64,000 nucleotides of DNA. It comes from Echinococcus granulosus. Its lineage: Eukaryota > Platyhelminthes > Cestoda > Cyclophyllidea > Taeniidae. The DNA lies in contig NW_020170382.1 in assembly GCF_000524195.1 (NCBI RefSeq), positions 1,301,107 through 1,365,106 on the forward strand, written 5' to 3'. The position numbers and the translations under genes were made by a program. Positions 26,723 through 40,600 of this stretch are shown here, in pieces. Within the stretch, counting starts at the first letter, position 1; every line of letters starts with the position of its first letter. Under the pieces are notes generated by a model, which was given only the letters and a program-made list of their open reading frames with translations, was not told the origin of the DNA and did not search any database.

Positions 26723-28458
26723 CTAGACCAAGAATGAAAACAGAAAACGAGCTGCCTACGTCGAATTTGACAGCGATGAACTAGGCTTGCCAAGTGATTC
26801 TTCATTGTCAAAGTGTTCTACCTTCGGGATGAAAAAAATTAAATACTCAAAAATAGGTCAGTTCATTAAATTGAAGTTTCACGCACTATGTCCGAGCATT
26901 CAGTGTCGCTAAAAAATACAGGACTAAATGACGGCCTACAAAATCTCGCTTTTGACTGTGAAATACCTCCGTTTGTCTGCATTACTTGACAATGGTTCGA
27001 TATTCATCTGTTATCGTCGAGCTACAAATTACGCACAGATGACAAACGAATTGACCTCTTTACGTGCGCTGATCGAGATAAACAAAATACCAAAACGTTT
27101 TAAATGCTTTCGTGAGCAATTTTAGTGGTTGTGTAAGTTTTTGTTCTACTCCCCTATCACGTTTTGAAATGAGTCCGCAGCAACATGCAAAGCACCTCAC
27201 TCAATTCCCATATATTTGAAAGGTTTCTGGAACGTAATGCCACAGACTACCTCATAATAGCAGCTTTAATTAGATGTTTTGAATGCTTGCATGCAGCAGC
27301 TTTATCACCTCCGCATTTTGTAAGGCTGCACGTATCACATCAAAGCTACTTAACTCCGCTGATTTTATTTCCAATGGGTGGCTTTGCCTTAGGGCTATGC
27401 TTTATGAGGTGCGTAATTATCAGCAAACACAAATATGATGACAGCCAAAAGGTCAGAGAGGAAGAACTAAACGAGAAATTGCCTATACCCCAACTCTAGT
27501 GAATCCCCTCCCGACCAAAGACTATACGAACTTTAAAAAGTGGCGTGAAATGGGCAATCTTGACCTTTATTTCCATTTTTAAAGCAAAAAATATCAAAAT
27601 TCTTGCTTTGTTTTATTTAAGATTGGTTTTTGGCTGCATAACCCCTATGCCGACCTGGGATATTGTTGCAACACTTCTTCCCAGAAAAAGCAGACTTTTG
27701 CCAAAACTCTTTTTCTCGCTACCGAAAAGTATGTTAAGATGACGAGAAGTGCTCCGGAAACCAGCAGCATTCATCAGAACGAGCCTTTTATGGCTCAGCT
27801 CCAAACAGACTCGCTGGGCTGATAGCCGTTTAGTCCAGACACAGAGAAGCTCCGGTCATATAGACCGATCCCATCAGCCAGTTGATCAAGCTTCTAAAAA
27901 TAAGCCAAACGGATGGTCAAACTTAACATCCTTCGCATTATCCCCTGAGATCAGATCAACCTTCACCATAAGTCAAAATGGATCTGTTGTAAAAATGTCA
28001 ATTAAAGGGTTTTTGTCCCCTTAAAGACCCAAAAAATCTTTTAAAATGTAATAATCTGTAATACCCAATTAACTTGCAGCATTGTTTAATTATGCGCCAG
28101 CTTAGCCCACAGGAGTGTTTTGTGTAGCTCGGTATTTAGTTCCCCGGAATGGTGAATTTTCCGTTCTCATTTCCATAATATTTTATTGCCTATTCCTTAT
28201 CATGTCCTCGTGACTTATTTCAGTTCTTAGGTGATTTTGGTCTAGCCTTGCTTGCAGTCTACGTTAATGTCATCACTGAAGATCTTTTTTGAGTTTATAC
28301 ATTATTTGGTTAGACATGCATTTCAGTAGTTCTAACTTTGGTGCCTACATGCAATCAATGCTGCAACAGGAGTTTTTTTGTGGAGTTCTGTGTGCTTGAA
28401 GAGAATATATATATACTGTCGTAGTTAAGGAACAAAAATTAATTGGGACCACTTTAGT
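26723..28458. other. Divergent intergenic region between ABC copy B and the MINDY gene
   Basis: This 1.7 kb lies between the first mapped exon of copy B (minus) and the first mapped exon of the MINDY gene (plus). The two genes diverge here, so promoters and the unmapped 5' exons of both are expected in it. I could not place a start codon for either. Short open frames on both strands show no family resemblance. Confidence 0.5.
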
Positions 28459-28459
28459 A

Positions 28460-28539
28460 GCCATTGTCTTACCTACTTTTAAATTTGAAGGAGAATTTAA
28501 GTTCCCATATTGAAGACACAACCGAATCAATTCCCAAAG
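28460..28539 (+). other. Candidate upstream coding exon of the MINDY gene
   Basis: An open frame without ATG ends at AAAG|GTAAGT (28539/28540), the best donor nearby, in phase 1. That phase joins in frame to the acceptor at 28694-28695 and would read ...TTESIPK-DTNVSS. The left boundary is not defined: TAG lies just upstream, and an acceptor or an earlier ATG is needed. Confidence 0.3.
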
Positions 28540-28695
28540 GTAAGTCCAATGCTTCACCTCTGCGTTTTGTTAGGTCATTGTTTTGTGTCATTGATTTCTC
28601 ATTATTTATACTTCTAAATTGAACTCTGGGTTCTGTTGAAGAATCGCTTTCCATATTTTTATTATTATTGCTTTTGGCTGATTTTCCTTGTTCAG

Positions 28696-31600
28696 ACACG
28701 AATGTCTCCTCCAGTTGTCTGGCTTCTTCACCCAGATTGCATGACGATCTTACCCCCGGTCTTCCTAAAGAGATTCCTTCAGAGAAGCTCGAACCACTTT
28801 CCAATTCCGAAATCCCGCAGAATACTAAAGAAGTATTGCAAGAAGAGGCAGAAAGGCCTCCTTTGGCTGAAGGGCTCCCCATTGCCAAAGTTGGAGCAAT
28901 TCAAACTCCCAGATTCGATGATGCTTTCTCTCCTGTCGTCTCAGATGTTAACTCTCTCGGAACTTCGAAACACACCGAAGAAGTGGGAATCCAAGAAATG
29001 GGGGTTGGAGAGCCTCCCTCCTTGAAGGATTTGGAAGAGGCCGCCCATGCTTCCAACCCCGATGAAGCTCTAGCTTCAGTTGGTTTGGATGATGTTTATT
29101 CTCACAAAACGCTACAACGAGCTGAAGAATTAAGGGAAGAAAGGGGTATGCTAGGAACTTCTTTTGTTGAGAATTCCACAGATGTAGCTCAAGCCTCTAG
29201 TGTGGACAGTGCTCCTGCTCTGACTGAATTGGATGAGCTAGACTCTAGTACTTCCTCGCCGACCTCTGCAACCAAGACTGATTTGCTGCAGGACCTAAAG
29301 GAGCCCGTAGGCTCTCATCCCGCTCCACATCTCCCAACTCAGGGCAATTCCCCCCTAAGTTCCCATACTTTCTTGTCTATTCAGGAGAATTCTAAGGACA
29401 TCCCGGATCATCGAACACCGATCCAGTCTTCTTCTAATGCCACAAAACCTCAGGAATCTACACCAAGCGAGTCTCTTTCCATTCCTTCGAAGTCCAGCAA
29501 TTCGCCCGAGGAAACCCCGAAGTCAGCGACCTCGAAGTCGCCCGCCAAGGACGGTTCAGTGCACCAAGTGAAATGGATCTCTTTTAACGGTTCCAAAGTT
29601 CCAATAATCACGCAGAATGAGAACGGACCCTGTCCTATGATTGCGATCACTAATTTCTTGTTGTTGAGGGGCAAATTGACCCTTCCTGCCAATCATGAGG
29701 TGGTCTCCAGTGATCTAATAATTGCAGCGCTGAGTGATGAACTACTTTCTCATTCTACGGTGGTCAGTTTGTTTGTGTTCTTCGTTTGCAAACGCCTATT
29801 TATGTCAGTTAATTTGTTTTTTTTTTGCTCTCAAACTTTGCACCCATTTGAGACTATGTTCTCGCTCACCTTGTGTGCGCATTTTTGAACTTACGTTTTT
29901 AAATTACAAATTCATTTTCTGGAAATTCGATTTGAAGTATGGTACGCTACTTCCTTTTTGTCTTCCATTTGCTGTGTGGTTCCGCTCTGCTTTTAGAGCT
30001 TACAAGGTAGTACAATTTTTCCTTTTCTCTATTTTGGCTTAAATGTGTGGGTTGGGCAGTTGCTCTATCTTCTCCTCGCCATCTCTGTGTTTTGTTTACA
30101 TTTGCTCTTAAAAACAAAACAGACTTTGGGCACAAAGTTTAATGACAAGGTTAGTTGGATTACCTGATGCTTTTTAGTGACCGGCTATCCCATGCAAATA
30201 CTCAAATTGTACCACTATTGGTTAAAGTTTGACTACCTGAAGGGGCAGTGCTGAGCAGTGCCCTGTGAACAGTCATAAAAGTTTAAAGTAGCATCATAAG
30301 TTAAGCTTTATGCTAGAATGTCAAGATTCCAAAGCTTTTTATAGTAACAGTCGCAATATTACTATTTATTATTTTTATTGAGGTGTCCAGAAGTAGGTTG
30401 TTCCATCACTTGTTCCACTAGCTCCTATACATAAAAGCATATCATCGCAGCAAACTCTATCGATAACCAAACTAATTTTTTCGATCATTTGATACTTTAG
30501 TCGGTTAATGTTCCGACTCTTTACGAAAGCTTTGTCGTCTCTCGTATTATCTTTTCATTTTTTCCTGATGTTAGCGCCCACGAATTTCATGGTGTCCCCA
30601 TTAATCTACAAACTATTTCGTGAAGATTATCATTTTACTGTCCACCACCCGTTGTTTCAAAATTTGTACTGGTTCCATTTACTTTGACTACGGTCTTTCT
30701 CCTTACTTACTCCTTAAAGTTAAGCCCTGCTCTTTTCATGTAGTTTGGGTGTTTGGAAAATTAGGTCTTGCAAACTTTTCTAAGTGTGCATGAAACTGTC
30801 TCCGTGCGGCATATATTGCACTAAAACTGTCATCATTCCGTTGAATATGATCCTTTAACGTTTTTCATAGCCCTTTAGCCGTGGCGAATTTTATCCGATT
30901 TGGCACCAACTTTCTTTCCTGATGTTAATGGAATGGCATCTTTGCTTCACAAGCACTTCGTGCTGAGACCACAACCAGTGCGAATTATGGTCTCTGTGTC
31001 ATGGAGATGCACTTTGTTCTGAAACAGCTAGGCAATTATTCCTACTTTGTTTCGTTATTGCTCGATGAATCCTTAAGAATTTTATAATTAATGGGATCTC
31101 ACACATGGTTTTAAGAAAACGTATGACAGGATTAGTACAGGTGTCTAAATTTACCTAAACTTTGTTTGTTACCTTTAAATCGTGTTTCGCGAACGAATTG
31201 CATAAGCCCAAGGGCTATGGGCATGACACTTTTTTAAACAAGCTCATAAGGGCGCCGACGCACCGTCTGCTAATAGGTGTTGTTGTCAAAAAACTAACAC
31301 GATCTCTCCAGTCATAATGGTCTCCAGGATGGCTCTATGTGAGGGACTGAACACGTACACAACTAGAATCCCCTGGTAAAATCACCATCCACTGTTCAGA
31401 TGTTTTCTAGTATAACAGATCTTGTCAGTACTACTAAATGGAGGAAGCTTGATTATCCTTTGACCAAAAATATCCTGCTCACCCAATCTGTCTGGTGTTA
31501 CGACTTGGTTCAACGAGTTTTTGTAATCTACCGGAGAGTATTTGTCGCATACATGTCAAGTCGGTAGTGTACTCATTAAAATAGGACTCGGAGATGTGTC

Positions 31601-34600
31601 GCTTGCGCACAAAATTACATCGCATCCCTAGCCCAGTCCACAGGAATCGTAGAGGCGAACATTGTTAATTTTTCACTCCTAATTAGACCCTGTGCACACT
31701 CGTTCTTATCACCCTCGCTGCCTTCTTTTGATCCCTCCAACCCTGACCTTTTTGCCAAGCATTGGCTGATGTGTTGGTTGTATGCCCCTATGCCAATTAC
31801 CTAGCGAAGTGTATTCTTGTTTTAGGATTGGGATGAGGGCACGCGCTTAAACTACGAGGAAAATCTTTCCTCTGCCCTCAGCATTTTCCCCTCCCTGCAA
31901 ACTGGCCTAGACATCAATGTCCGTTTCACTGGGTAAGTTCAAACTGCCCTCTCTCCACTTAACTAAACCCATATCTCCGTTTGATTTGTAATGATGTCTA
32001 TCATCACTGCCTTGTGAGGGCCTCTGATATTCTAGTTTTACAGCTAGTTTTATTAACCTTTTTAGATCAGTGGTGGCTTAATATCCGACGAAAATCTAGT
32101 TTTTGGAACCATCTGCGTATCTGTTCCGAGTGGCTTTCGGCGCAAACCTTTGTGCTTTGTAGGAAGGGGCATGACTAGTGCTCAGTTGTGTCCTTAAACT
32201 CGTTCTCCTTTCAAATTTTTGAGCATATTACCGAGCTGTCTACTACCCAACTAAACACTTGTACTTTGTTTGCACACTATATGTGATAATCGAAGCGTGT
32301 TAAGTCGATGTTCCACGATTGCTAAGTTTTGAGGTTACCGTTTCCACCTTCTCAGTAAGCAGCTGGAAGTGTCCTATCACTTTTCGAAATTGCATGTTTC
32401 CTCTCAATGTATCTTGAGGTCAATTTGCCCATAAAACTCCCTCCTAAATTATAAAGTGGAATTCCTCCCATTTTCGTCCAAAAGAGTCACTGCTACCTCA
32501 GCCAGATGCTGAGGAAACGCATTTTCGACCATCTGACTTAGGAAACAGCGTTCTTTCTTGCTTGCTTTTTTGGTTCTTCGCTTTTTTCGCAAATGGATGG
32601 GAAGTGGTTAGGTCGAGTTTTTGTCTCTTCCACTAGCTCTTGCGCTGGTCCTGGCCAAGTCATGTGATCGCTCACTAGCAATTAGTCGAAGAACCAGCTT
32701 CCATTTTTACAGCACTTGTGTTAATAGCCGAACATTAGCTTCTGTGTCCCCGGTCGAAGTTCATAAAGGAACTTCCGTTCCCAGCTGATCAATTTTGAAC
32801 CCGATGGTAAGTATGTCAGTCGTTTCCACGAAATATATGCTTAAAAGTAAAATCATCCAATTAGATTAACAATATGAGGTCGTAACCTCCTGTTTACATC
32901 TCACTATTCTGATGTATTGTGATTCCAATTCTGTTAAACGTCTGTCTAAGTTGCTTTCAACCTCTGGTAATATGAGAAGGTACTAACTCTCCAGATGATC
33001 TTTATGACTCGATATTTTCGAGTGAATCCTGTGTGCAATTCTTTTGTGAGCGGTTTCGATCTTTTCAACTCTGATCGTGCCTCATTACTGGTTAATTTTC
33101 CAAAATTTGAGATTGGGCTGGTTAAGATCTCGAATGTGTTCCTTCTATGGCGTTTGGAGGTGCTATCCACTTGACCGTCGATTTAGTTTTTGAGCCATCC
33201 TTAGGGACGTTTTAAGGCATATCGCTCTGCAAGTAGCTTTATCAGTAGTACTTAGAGGTGCTGGGAGATCGGCAGAATGGGTAACGTGAGCTATGCCACC
33301 ATCGTGGGTACCGAATTGCAAGAAATCGTATAACGACTGAATTGTTGCTTGCAAAACTAGCCACATAGTTCATGTTTTGTTTTGGATTAATCTTTTAATT
33401 AAGTAGTCTTTTGTTTCTGCCATCACATTAAGGTTAAAACTAAATAAAAACTACTGATAGGAGCGATGTTAAGCCACAACGATCAGTCACCTTGGAAGGA
33501 CATGAATTCAGCAGGCGTTGTGCAACGCGTGCTTTCTGATGAATCCACCTGTTAAGTCCTCTCTATGATCTGCGGAATAAGCGATGATGAAACCATGGGC
33601 GCGGTGTGTTAACTGATTCTATCTCCCCCTCATTCCAGAGTGTCCGATTTCGAGTACACACCGGCGTTGACCGTTTTTGATCTCTTCCGTATTCCCCTCT
33701 ACCACGGTTGGGTGGCGGACCCACAGGATCGGGATTTAGTGGAAGCGCTCAGGAACCAGACGTACAATCAAGTTGTGGAGATGATTATTGACTACAAATC
33801 CTCTTCCGATCCTGCTCGCGTTGAAAAGAGTAAGTATCGCCACTTTTCATTCAACTCCGGAATTTAAACAATATTCTCTTTTGATGCTCTAGAGTTACCT
33901 CTGAAGACAAAATTTTAGACTAAATAATCACCATTGCAATCTACCGTCCTTTCGCAACTAAACACAAGCTTCTTAATCCCGCTTTTATGGAACGTTTTTG
34001 GCCCTATAAACTAAGAAAAACTTTATCCACATTTTCAGCCATAGTTTTTTTTCAATTCTCCATTCCCTCATGGCCATCTAGGGCTGATGCAAAGAAAAAG
34101 TGGTAATTATCACTTGAAGCACGACCAAGGGAGTACCGAGGACGAAGTGCACTTGCTCGTCTTCTATCCTATCCCTAGGGGTGATACAAAGTCTTCTCCA
34201 GGATGGGCTTTGGAGCGCAAAATATGCGGCCTTGCATTATTTCCCCTTGCAAGAATCGCAATAGGTTTTGGCTGCTTCTCAAGAAAAGGCCTTTCTCCTA
34301 CACCGTGAATTTGTGTCGAGTATGATTGATCACATCCGCTGGAACAGTTCATGTTGAACGATTCCATCTGTAGTCTTAGCAGTGTATCTAGTCAAGGTAG
34401 TAGAGAACGGATTAGTTTTTATTCCATTTCGTTATTCATCTGAATGGGCATTACTGAGTTCAGGGTCCCTTGAGTACTCCCACGCCCCTATTTCGTCGAA
34501 ATAGTCACCACTACAATCTACCATCCTTTACTAACGAGGTACGGGCTTACGGGTTCCACCTGTATAAACGTTTTATCCCTAGACGATATGAAAGGAAACT

Positions 34601-37600
34601 ACCTCTATCTATCTGTCTATCCATCTAGCTCCATTTCCATCTTGCTTGTATTTTGTGTTCAAACGTAAACGTCTATTCGATCTGGCATATGATCATTAGG
34701 GAAACATGTAGATGAGGCAGTATATCTATTTCTCCCCCCTCCTTTCATCACAAGACCAGGCAGTCAGCAAGCAGTCCAAAATGCGCGACGCGTTTTATAA
34801 CGTGTGTGAAATAAGTGAAGAATAACTAATTAGTACTCTTTGGGTCTTATTGCTTGTCAACTGTTAATGCATGACCGAGGAGGACAGATGCAAAGTGGTT
34901 GTTACCACGACTTACCCTTGCCAGTTAATGTAGATGTGGTTGAATTGCTTTAGCCAATAGTGGCACGTGGTGCTGTCTTTCGTGGTCAAGAATGGTGAGT
35001 CTGCCTGAATGTGATGTGCTATCGCCTGGTGGTTCACCACCAGAATCAAACATTGCGTACTGTTGCTTTCTGCTAATACGGATCGCGTCTTCAGCAAATG
35101 CTATACGCATTTGGCAAGTGGCTTCCGTAGCCTAGGGATTGAGTCAAAGTCGGTTCATAAAGCTGTCAAACTCGAATTTCATCCATCTTGTTAAACTAAT
35201 ATTCTGCGATATGGGACTGGGTCTGCAACAAGAGGAAAGTAGTGGTGTACAATGGGGAGTGCTGTACAGATAGGCTGATGCTTCGTGTTTGCGCTTCGTT
35301 ACCCATGCATATAAAATCGAATGCATACTGTGCATTCCTCCATATGGGTTTGTAAAATTAAGGGGTATGGGTGGTCTCTGACACCAGCGACGGATATTAC
35401 ATAAGCGCAGAAAGACCAGACAAGTATTGCATTGTACTACTGTATGAGTAATGTGGTGGTGCTAACTAGTGAATTCACTCCCATCGCAGTTCTATAACAT
35501 TGTCGAATACTAAAAAACAGAACCTGCTGTAGACTGAATGTCCGCTTCATGCTCTATACTGGTTGCGTAAACGTTGACATCCCACGCTCCATTGAATTAA
35601 TCTATCTTCGTTCTGCCTAGTCGTTGCTCCTCCTTTTGTGTGCTTGCGCTGTTTATAGCTTATGAGCATTAACTTTCCTATCCCTCCTGCATTCAGGTCT
35701 GCTAGCTGAGGAGTTTCTCGAGACCGCAGCCTCTCAACTCACCATGCATGGTCTATGCGAGCTCTCCGAACACCTCCAGGAGAACCAACTGGCAGTCCTC
35801 TTCCGCAACAATCACTTCAACACCATCTACAAGAAGGCAGTGCGTCTTGGTTTAATTAATTTACTATCGCATCGGATCACGCTCTGTCGATCTTGCCTTC
35901 TAGAGTAACTTTAGAGCCACAGTTTGATTTCCATTTCCATAATTTGGTGGGATATTTTAGTTTAAAATTATTTCAGTAGAAGCATGATTCGTTGCTTACT
36001 CCTTTTTTAGTAAAAGTACTAATATTTCCGGAAAACTGTAATGGTTTCTTTCTTGTTGGTTCTGTTAATGTGAAATTGCTTCTAAGATTAACTTTATTTT
36101 TACTTCCTTCAAAAAATCGCAGTATTTTCTTTCTGTTTGCATTAGCGATTATGGGAACGTGTTTTCTATTCTTTCTGCTTATCGTCATATTTGATGCTAA
36201 CCTGGCAAAAGTATGTTTATTCCTACCGTGCGTCTTCTGTGTGGGTGTACTTTAAATTCTTCACATGACGCTATGGGTCTTAACATGTGAACCCATCAAG
36301 TACTGCTACGCCCTATTTGGCTGCATTACCTTTTGGATAAAATGAATAGGTCGATATTTACCTGTTTGTGCTGCAAATAGTCTTTCTATATTCTGTGTAG
36401 CGTCAACTATTTTAGGCATTGGTGTATTTGTGGCAAATTAAAGTTCCTTCACTTGACCTGATTCGGTTTATCCTATCCATTTTTCTCGAGGATGTAATGA
36501 CTAACTGGCATGCAAGGTCAAAGTAAACGGTTGGGAGCCCATCCTATTTGCCCAGATCTTACCGTTCGTGGGCTTTCAAATCGAATCAAAACGAAGATGA
36601 TCCCAAAAGTGGTGTTTACCTAATATAATGGAGCCAAAGTTTCTTTCCGCCTCTGTAATTGGCATCTCTACTTTTGCTTTTCTACTGACGTGATGGGATC
36701 TTAAAATGGAATTGATAAATTTAGCCATAAGTATGCTTCTGGACGTCAGATTCTGCAATTCAAAACCTACTGGGATCCAAGACCCATTGGAGGGTAAAAT
36801 TAGGGATGTCCATAGTCGGTGTAGAGGTTCGATCATGATAGAACCAGAAATTTCTCAATGTACCAATTCCAAAAGTGTCCTTTTAAAGATTGGAACAGAT
36901 AAGAACATTGGCGGGTTGTTTGGTAGTTTTCGCTTTCCTGGTCTGTTTCTAGCTCTTTTTTACCATACCGCCATAACAAAGTTTTTTAATTACGCACTTA
37001 ATCTGACTTCTATTTTTCTTCATAATTTTCTACTTCAAAGGCTTGCTAAATGTAGATTGGTCTCTTTTCATGAAAAGTTACTACTAAGAGATCTAATTAA
37101 AGTATGCTTGCCTTGAATTAAACACTTGCTGAATTATTCATCTCCGACTTGATTATTTCCTTTTCTGGAAACCCCTTGTTGAGTTGTGCAGTTAAGTCCT
37201 GTTTTGTTAGCACACTTTGGAACTTTGGTCCATTTCCAAAGGCCGTCACGTAACTTCTTATAGCAGCACGGGTTGGTAAAAGTAGTGCTGTACAGTTTTG
37301 TGTATTTTAGACAGTTTAGATCTGTCCTACTTCCACAAATATATGTGACTAGGTTCTGTTTCTCCATTCGCTTTCGCATGAACTTTTTGATTGGCAGTTT
37401 TATCATGCGCTACCTCTCCTTTTGTGCATGAGATTCGGTTCCGTGTGATGTCCAGCTTTTAACATTCGAATTCACCAAGCACAAACGTACTCTCTTTGAC
37501 TCTGTATCACAAAAAAGCGTTGTTACACAGTCGGTTTTTATGTGAATGAATTGGTTGTTCATTTTAATATGAAGCAAACTTATAAAAAGGATTGCGTATC

Positions 37601-40600
37601 AAATTGCTTATGCGAGTTGTTCTCAGATCAACCAATATTATAAGTAGCTTGACCCCCCCCGCCCCATTATGCTTCGGTTTTTTCGCAAAAAAACTCCTCT
37701 TATACAGAATGCAAATTTAGCATACATTCCGGGGTCGTATGTAAAAGTTCACCTCTGCAACGTTCATTTACCTCATCACAAATTCTGTTAAAGGATTTTT
37801 CATCCCCTAGTTTGACGAAATTTCGGCCTCTGATTCGCTTCAACACATGTGGACTGAACATGATGGTTCCCTAATGGTGATGTAATCGAAAAATTTCGTG
37901 TTTACATCGGCTACTACTGCTTCAAGCAAGGTGGTATTGTGAATTCAGGGGTTACCTTTGGACATATTGACGAAATAGCTTATTTGCTCCGTTGCATCTT
38001 AATTTCGTGATGTCCTAATTAGCTATCTTGCTCCTCATTCTCGCTAATTAAGAATTCGTATCTATCCGATGTCATTTGATTTCATTTCAGCTTTTTGTGC
38101 AAGTCTAATGCGTTTGATTTATTTCTTTGGGATTGAAATCGTTTTCTTTGGAAGACCATGTCTTCCCAAATATTCAAAATACAGGGGTTCATTAGTTGCG
38201 TACTTTGTAGATGTTTTGTTTGGCTGTCTCTGTTTTCACCTTGGTTTCGAGAAGGCACATGTACTGAAAAGTGACTGGTACTTTTTTTAACAGAAAATTT
38301 TAAGGTACAACCCAGAACATGCGTTTGAACTGATAATCCACTCATGATAACTAAAAACAGTGCGATACTAAGGTTACTCATTGGCAAACCCACAGTTCAT
38401 ACTTGATGTGACGCCTTTTCTCGTCATCACAGGGTCGCATTTACGTGTTAGTGACGGACGTGGGTTTCGTGAGTGAACCGAACTTCGTCTGGGAGACGCT
38501 GAATAACATTGATGGCGATTCGCAGTTTGTGGATGGGGATTTTCGGGTCTGCACCAAGCCGACCTCCGCCACTGCCGCTATTGCCACCGCTCCCGCTTCT
38601 TCTGCTACTACTATCACACCCTCATCTGCCACCAGCCCATCAACGTTATCTGCCCCATCTACTACCACTGTTGCTGCTATACCAACTCCTTCCCAGCAAA
38701 ATGTTCTAGAGTGAGTTAATCCTATTGTCCTGTTAGGCGAAAGTAATTTTCCAGCCCTCTTTTCGTTCTGCTAAGCGCCGTAAGAGCTATTGTATGAAAA
38801 TGGTTTCTGTGTAGACTAGATCAGTGAAGTTTGCCACTCCACACTTCTCAAAGCTTGCTTCCATGACTAGTTGGAACGGATCGATTCAATCTAAAATGGA
38901 GCGGACTCGTTATGCCTTCTGGTGGCTAACAGGATTCCCTATCATTACTTAGTCTCTCGGCTGATCTATCAATTGTCGTTAGAATAGTTGCAGGAACACA
39001 ATTAATGACCCCCTCATCTGTGAAATTCTGTAAGCACTACTGGTATGGATAATTTAGTTTAATTACAACTGAGTTGATATCGTTTACTTTTAGCAGCTGA
39101 GATAAGGAATAAGCGATGGTGCAGCTAACAAATGTACTCACGATGCTTGAATCACTCCCATAGACTATTTTCGTATTGAAAATAGGTCATTTGAGATCAG
39201 AGTAATGAATGATATAATGATCTGAGCTGGACGTCGCGCGAACCAACTTCAACCACGGTTTTGCGTAGTTGAAAACAAGTCGCTATTTGGAATGTTACGA
39301 CCATGAGATGTCCATATGTCCTAAAAGTATTAGGTACGTTAGTCGTTCGGCTGATCAGCTGCGAGGTCGAGGTTTGATTATCCGATGGCCAAAAAGTTCA
39401 TCCGGCTTCCGGTAGATCTCGCTGCAATAACTTGTAGTTCCTAAGGCCTTGTACGTTGACCTTACTAACTAACTGCACTAACTGACGCACAGGTATTAAA
39501 ACTGGAAAGTGAGCCATGTGGGATGCAAGAACTGAGGTTAAGGTGACACTCAGTGGTGATTAATCTGAGGGCTCCAGCGGAAGTTCATTGTTCCACCTCA
39601 AACCGGCTGCAAGTACGACTTGTTAGCCAGTGAAGCCAGAGACCAGAGCATAGTCAAATAGAGCCGCGTCCTGTTACTTGTAAGATTATATGATGCAGTA
39701 GCAGCGAATTTATCTCCTACACTCAAACACACGACGAGGATGGAACACGCGACCGGGCGTCAAGACCATTCAGGTGGAAAACTGTTTGTTCAAACTGTCA
39801 TGCTTGGTTAAGTGGGCAGTCAATCTTACGAGGAGCAGTGGTAACAGCAATATTAGGGAAGCAAATACCGTTCGGTAACTGAAATGGTGATCAGTAACAA
39901 AAACAAAAGTGATTTAACCAAAGGTGGAAAATGTTTTTTGGGAGAAAAATCGAGGTGGGTAATAATTATTGTCGGTAATTTACAAGGAAATCATAGATTG
40001 TGCTAGCCCTTCAATTGGTTAGCCAAGTTCCGAGTGAAGTACAGAAAGGACCTGACGAATGGGCTGTCCCTCGAACTGGAGGGTTATTTACCCGAGTACA
40101 GCCAAGCCAGTGTAAGTTGCATCAATAATAATTCCAGTCTATCCGTTTGATGATCTAGTAATTAACTGCGCTTTTAGCTTAACTTAATTTTTACCCTTAT
40201 CGCAGTGTTTTGAATAACTTGGGGTGTAATTTTCTTTGAAAATAGCAGCGTAATTTGGATTAATGACACCCGGTTTACCCAACTACCCTAACTTGGAAGT
40301 TGTGGAAAAAAATTGATGAGAGAGACTATGCTTTAATAATTTATGCGAGTGGTTTCTACCGCGCTTTATGAGGTTCCCCTTCAGAATGCGAACTTTTGAC
40401 AGGTTGGTAGTTAATGTGCAAGGTTTATAAGGAGGTTGTGTATGAGTTACATCTAAAGAATTGGTTCAGAAATGTTAAATAGGGTTGGATGGAGAAAGAT
40501 GCTGACTGATAATTTGATAAGCAGAATGACCTGCCACCCTAAAAAAACTTATGAATTGCTTGTGTAAGCACAGGCCAACAAAGGAAGTAAAGGTGACAAG

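Noticed and set aside
30113..30150. AG...GT microexon between MINDY exons 1 and 2
   Set aside because: The phase would fit (nine residues), but direct joining already matches human spacing in this conserved part of the domain.
39340..39425. tRNA-like block with a B-box-like GGTTTGATTATCC
   Set aside because: No cloverleaf could be drawn and the A box is poor. At most a decayed SINE fragment.
40020..40115. Open stretch ending in a GTAAGT donor as an extra MINDY exon
   Set aside because: Its end phase (1) does not fit the next exon, while 38710 joins 44255 directly in phase.
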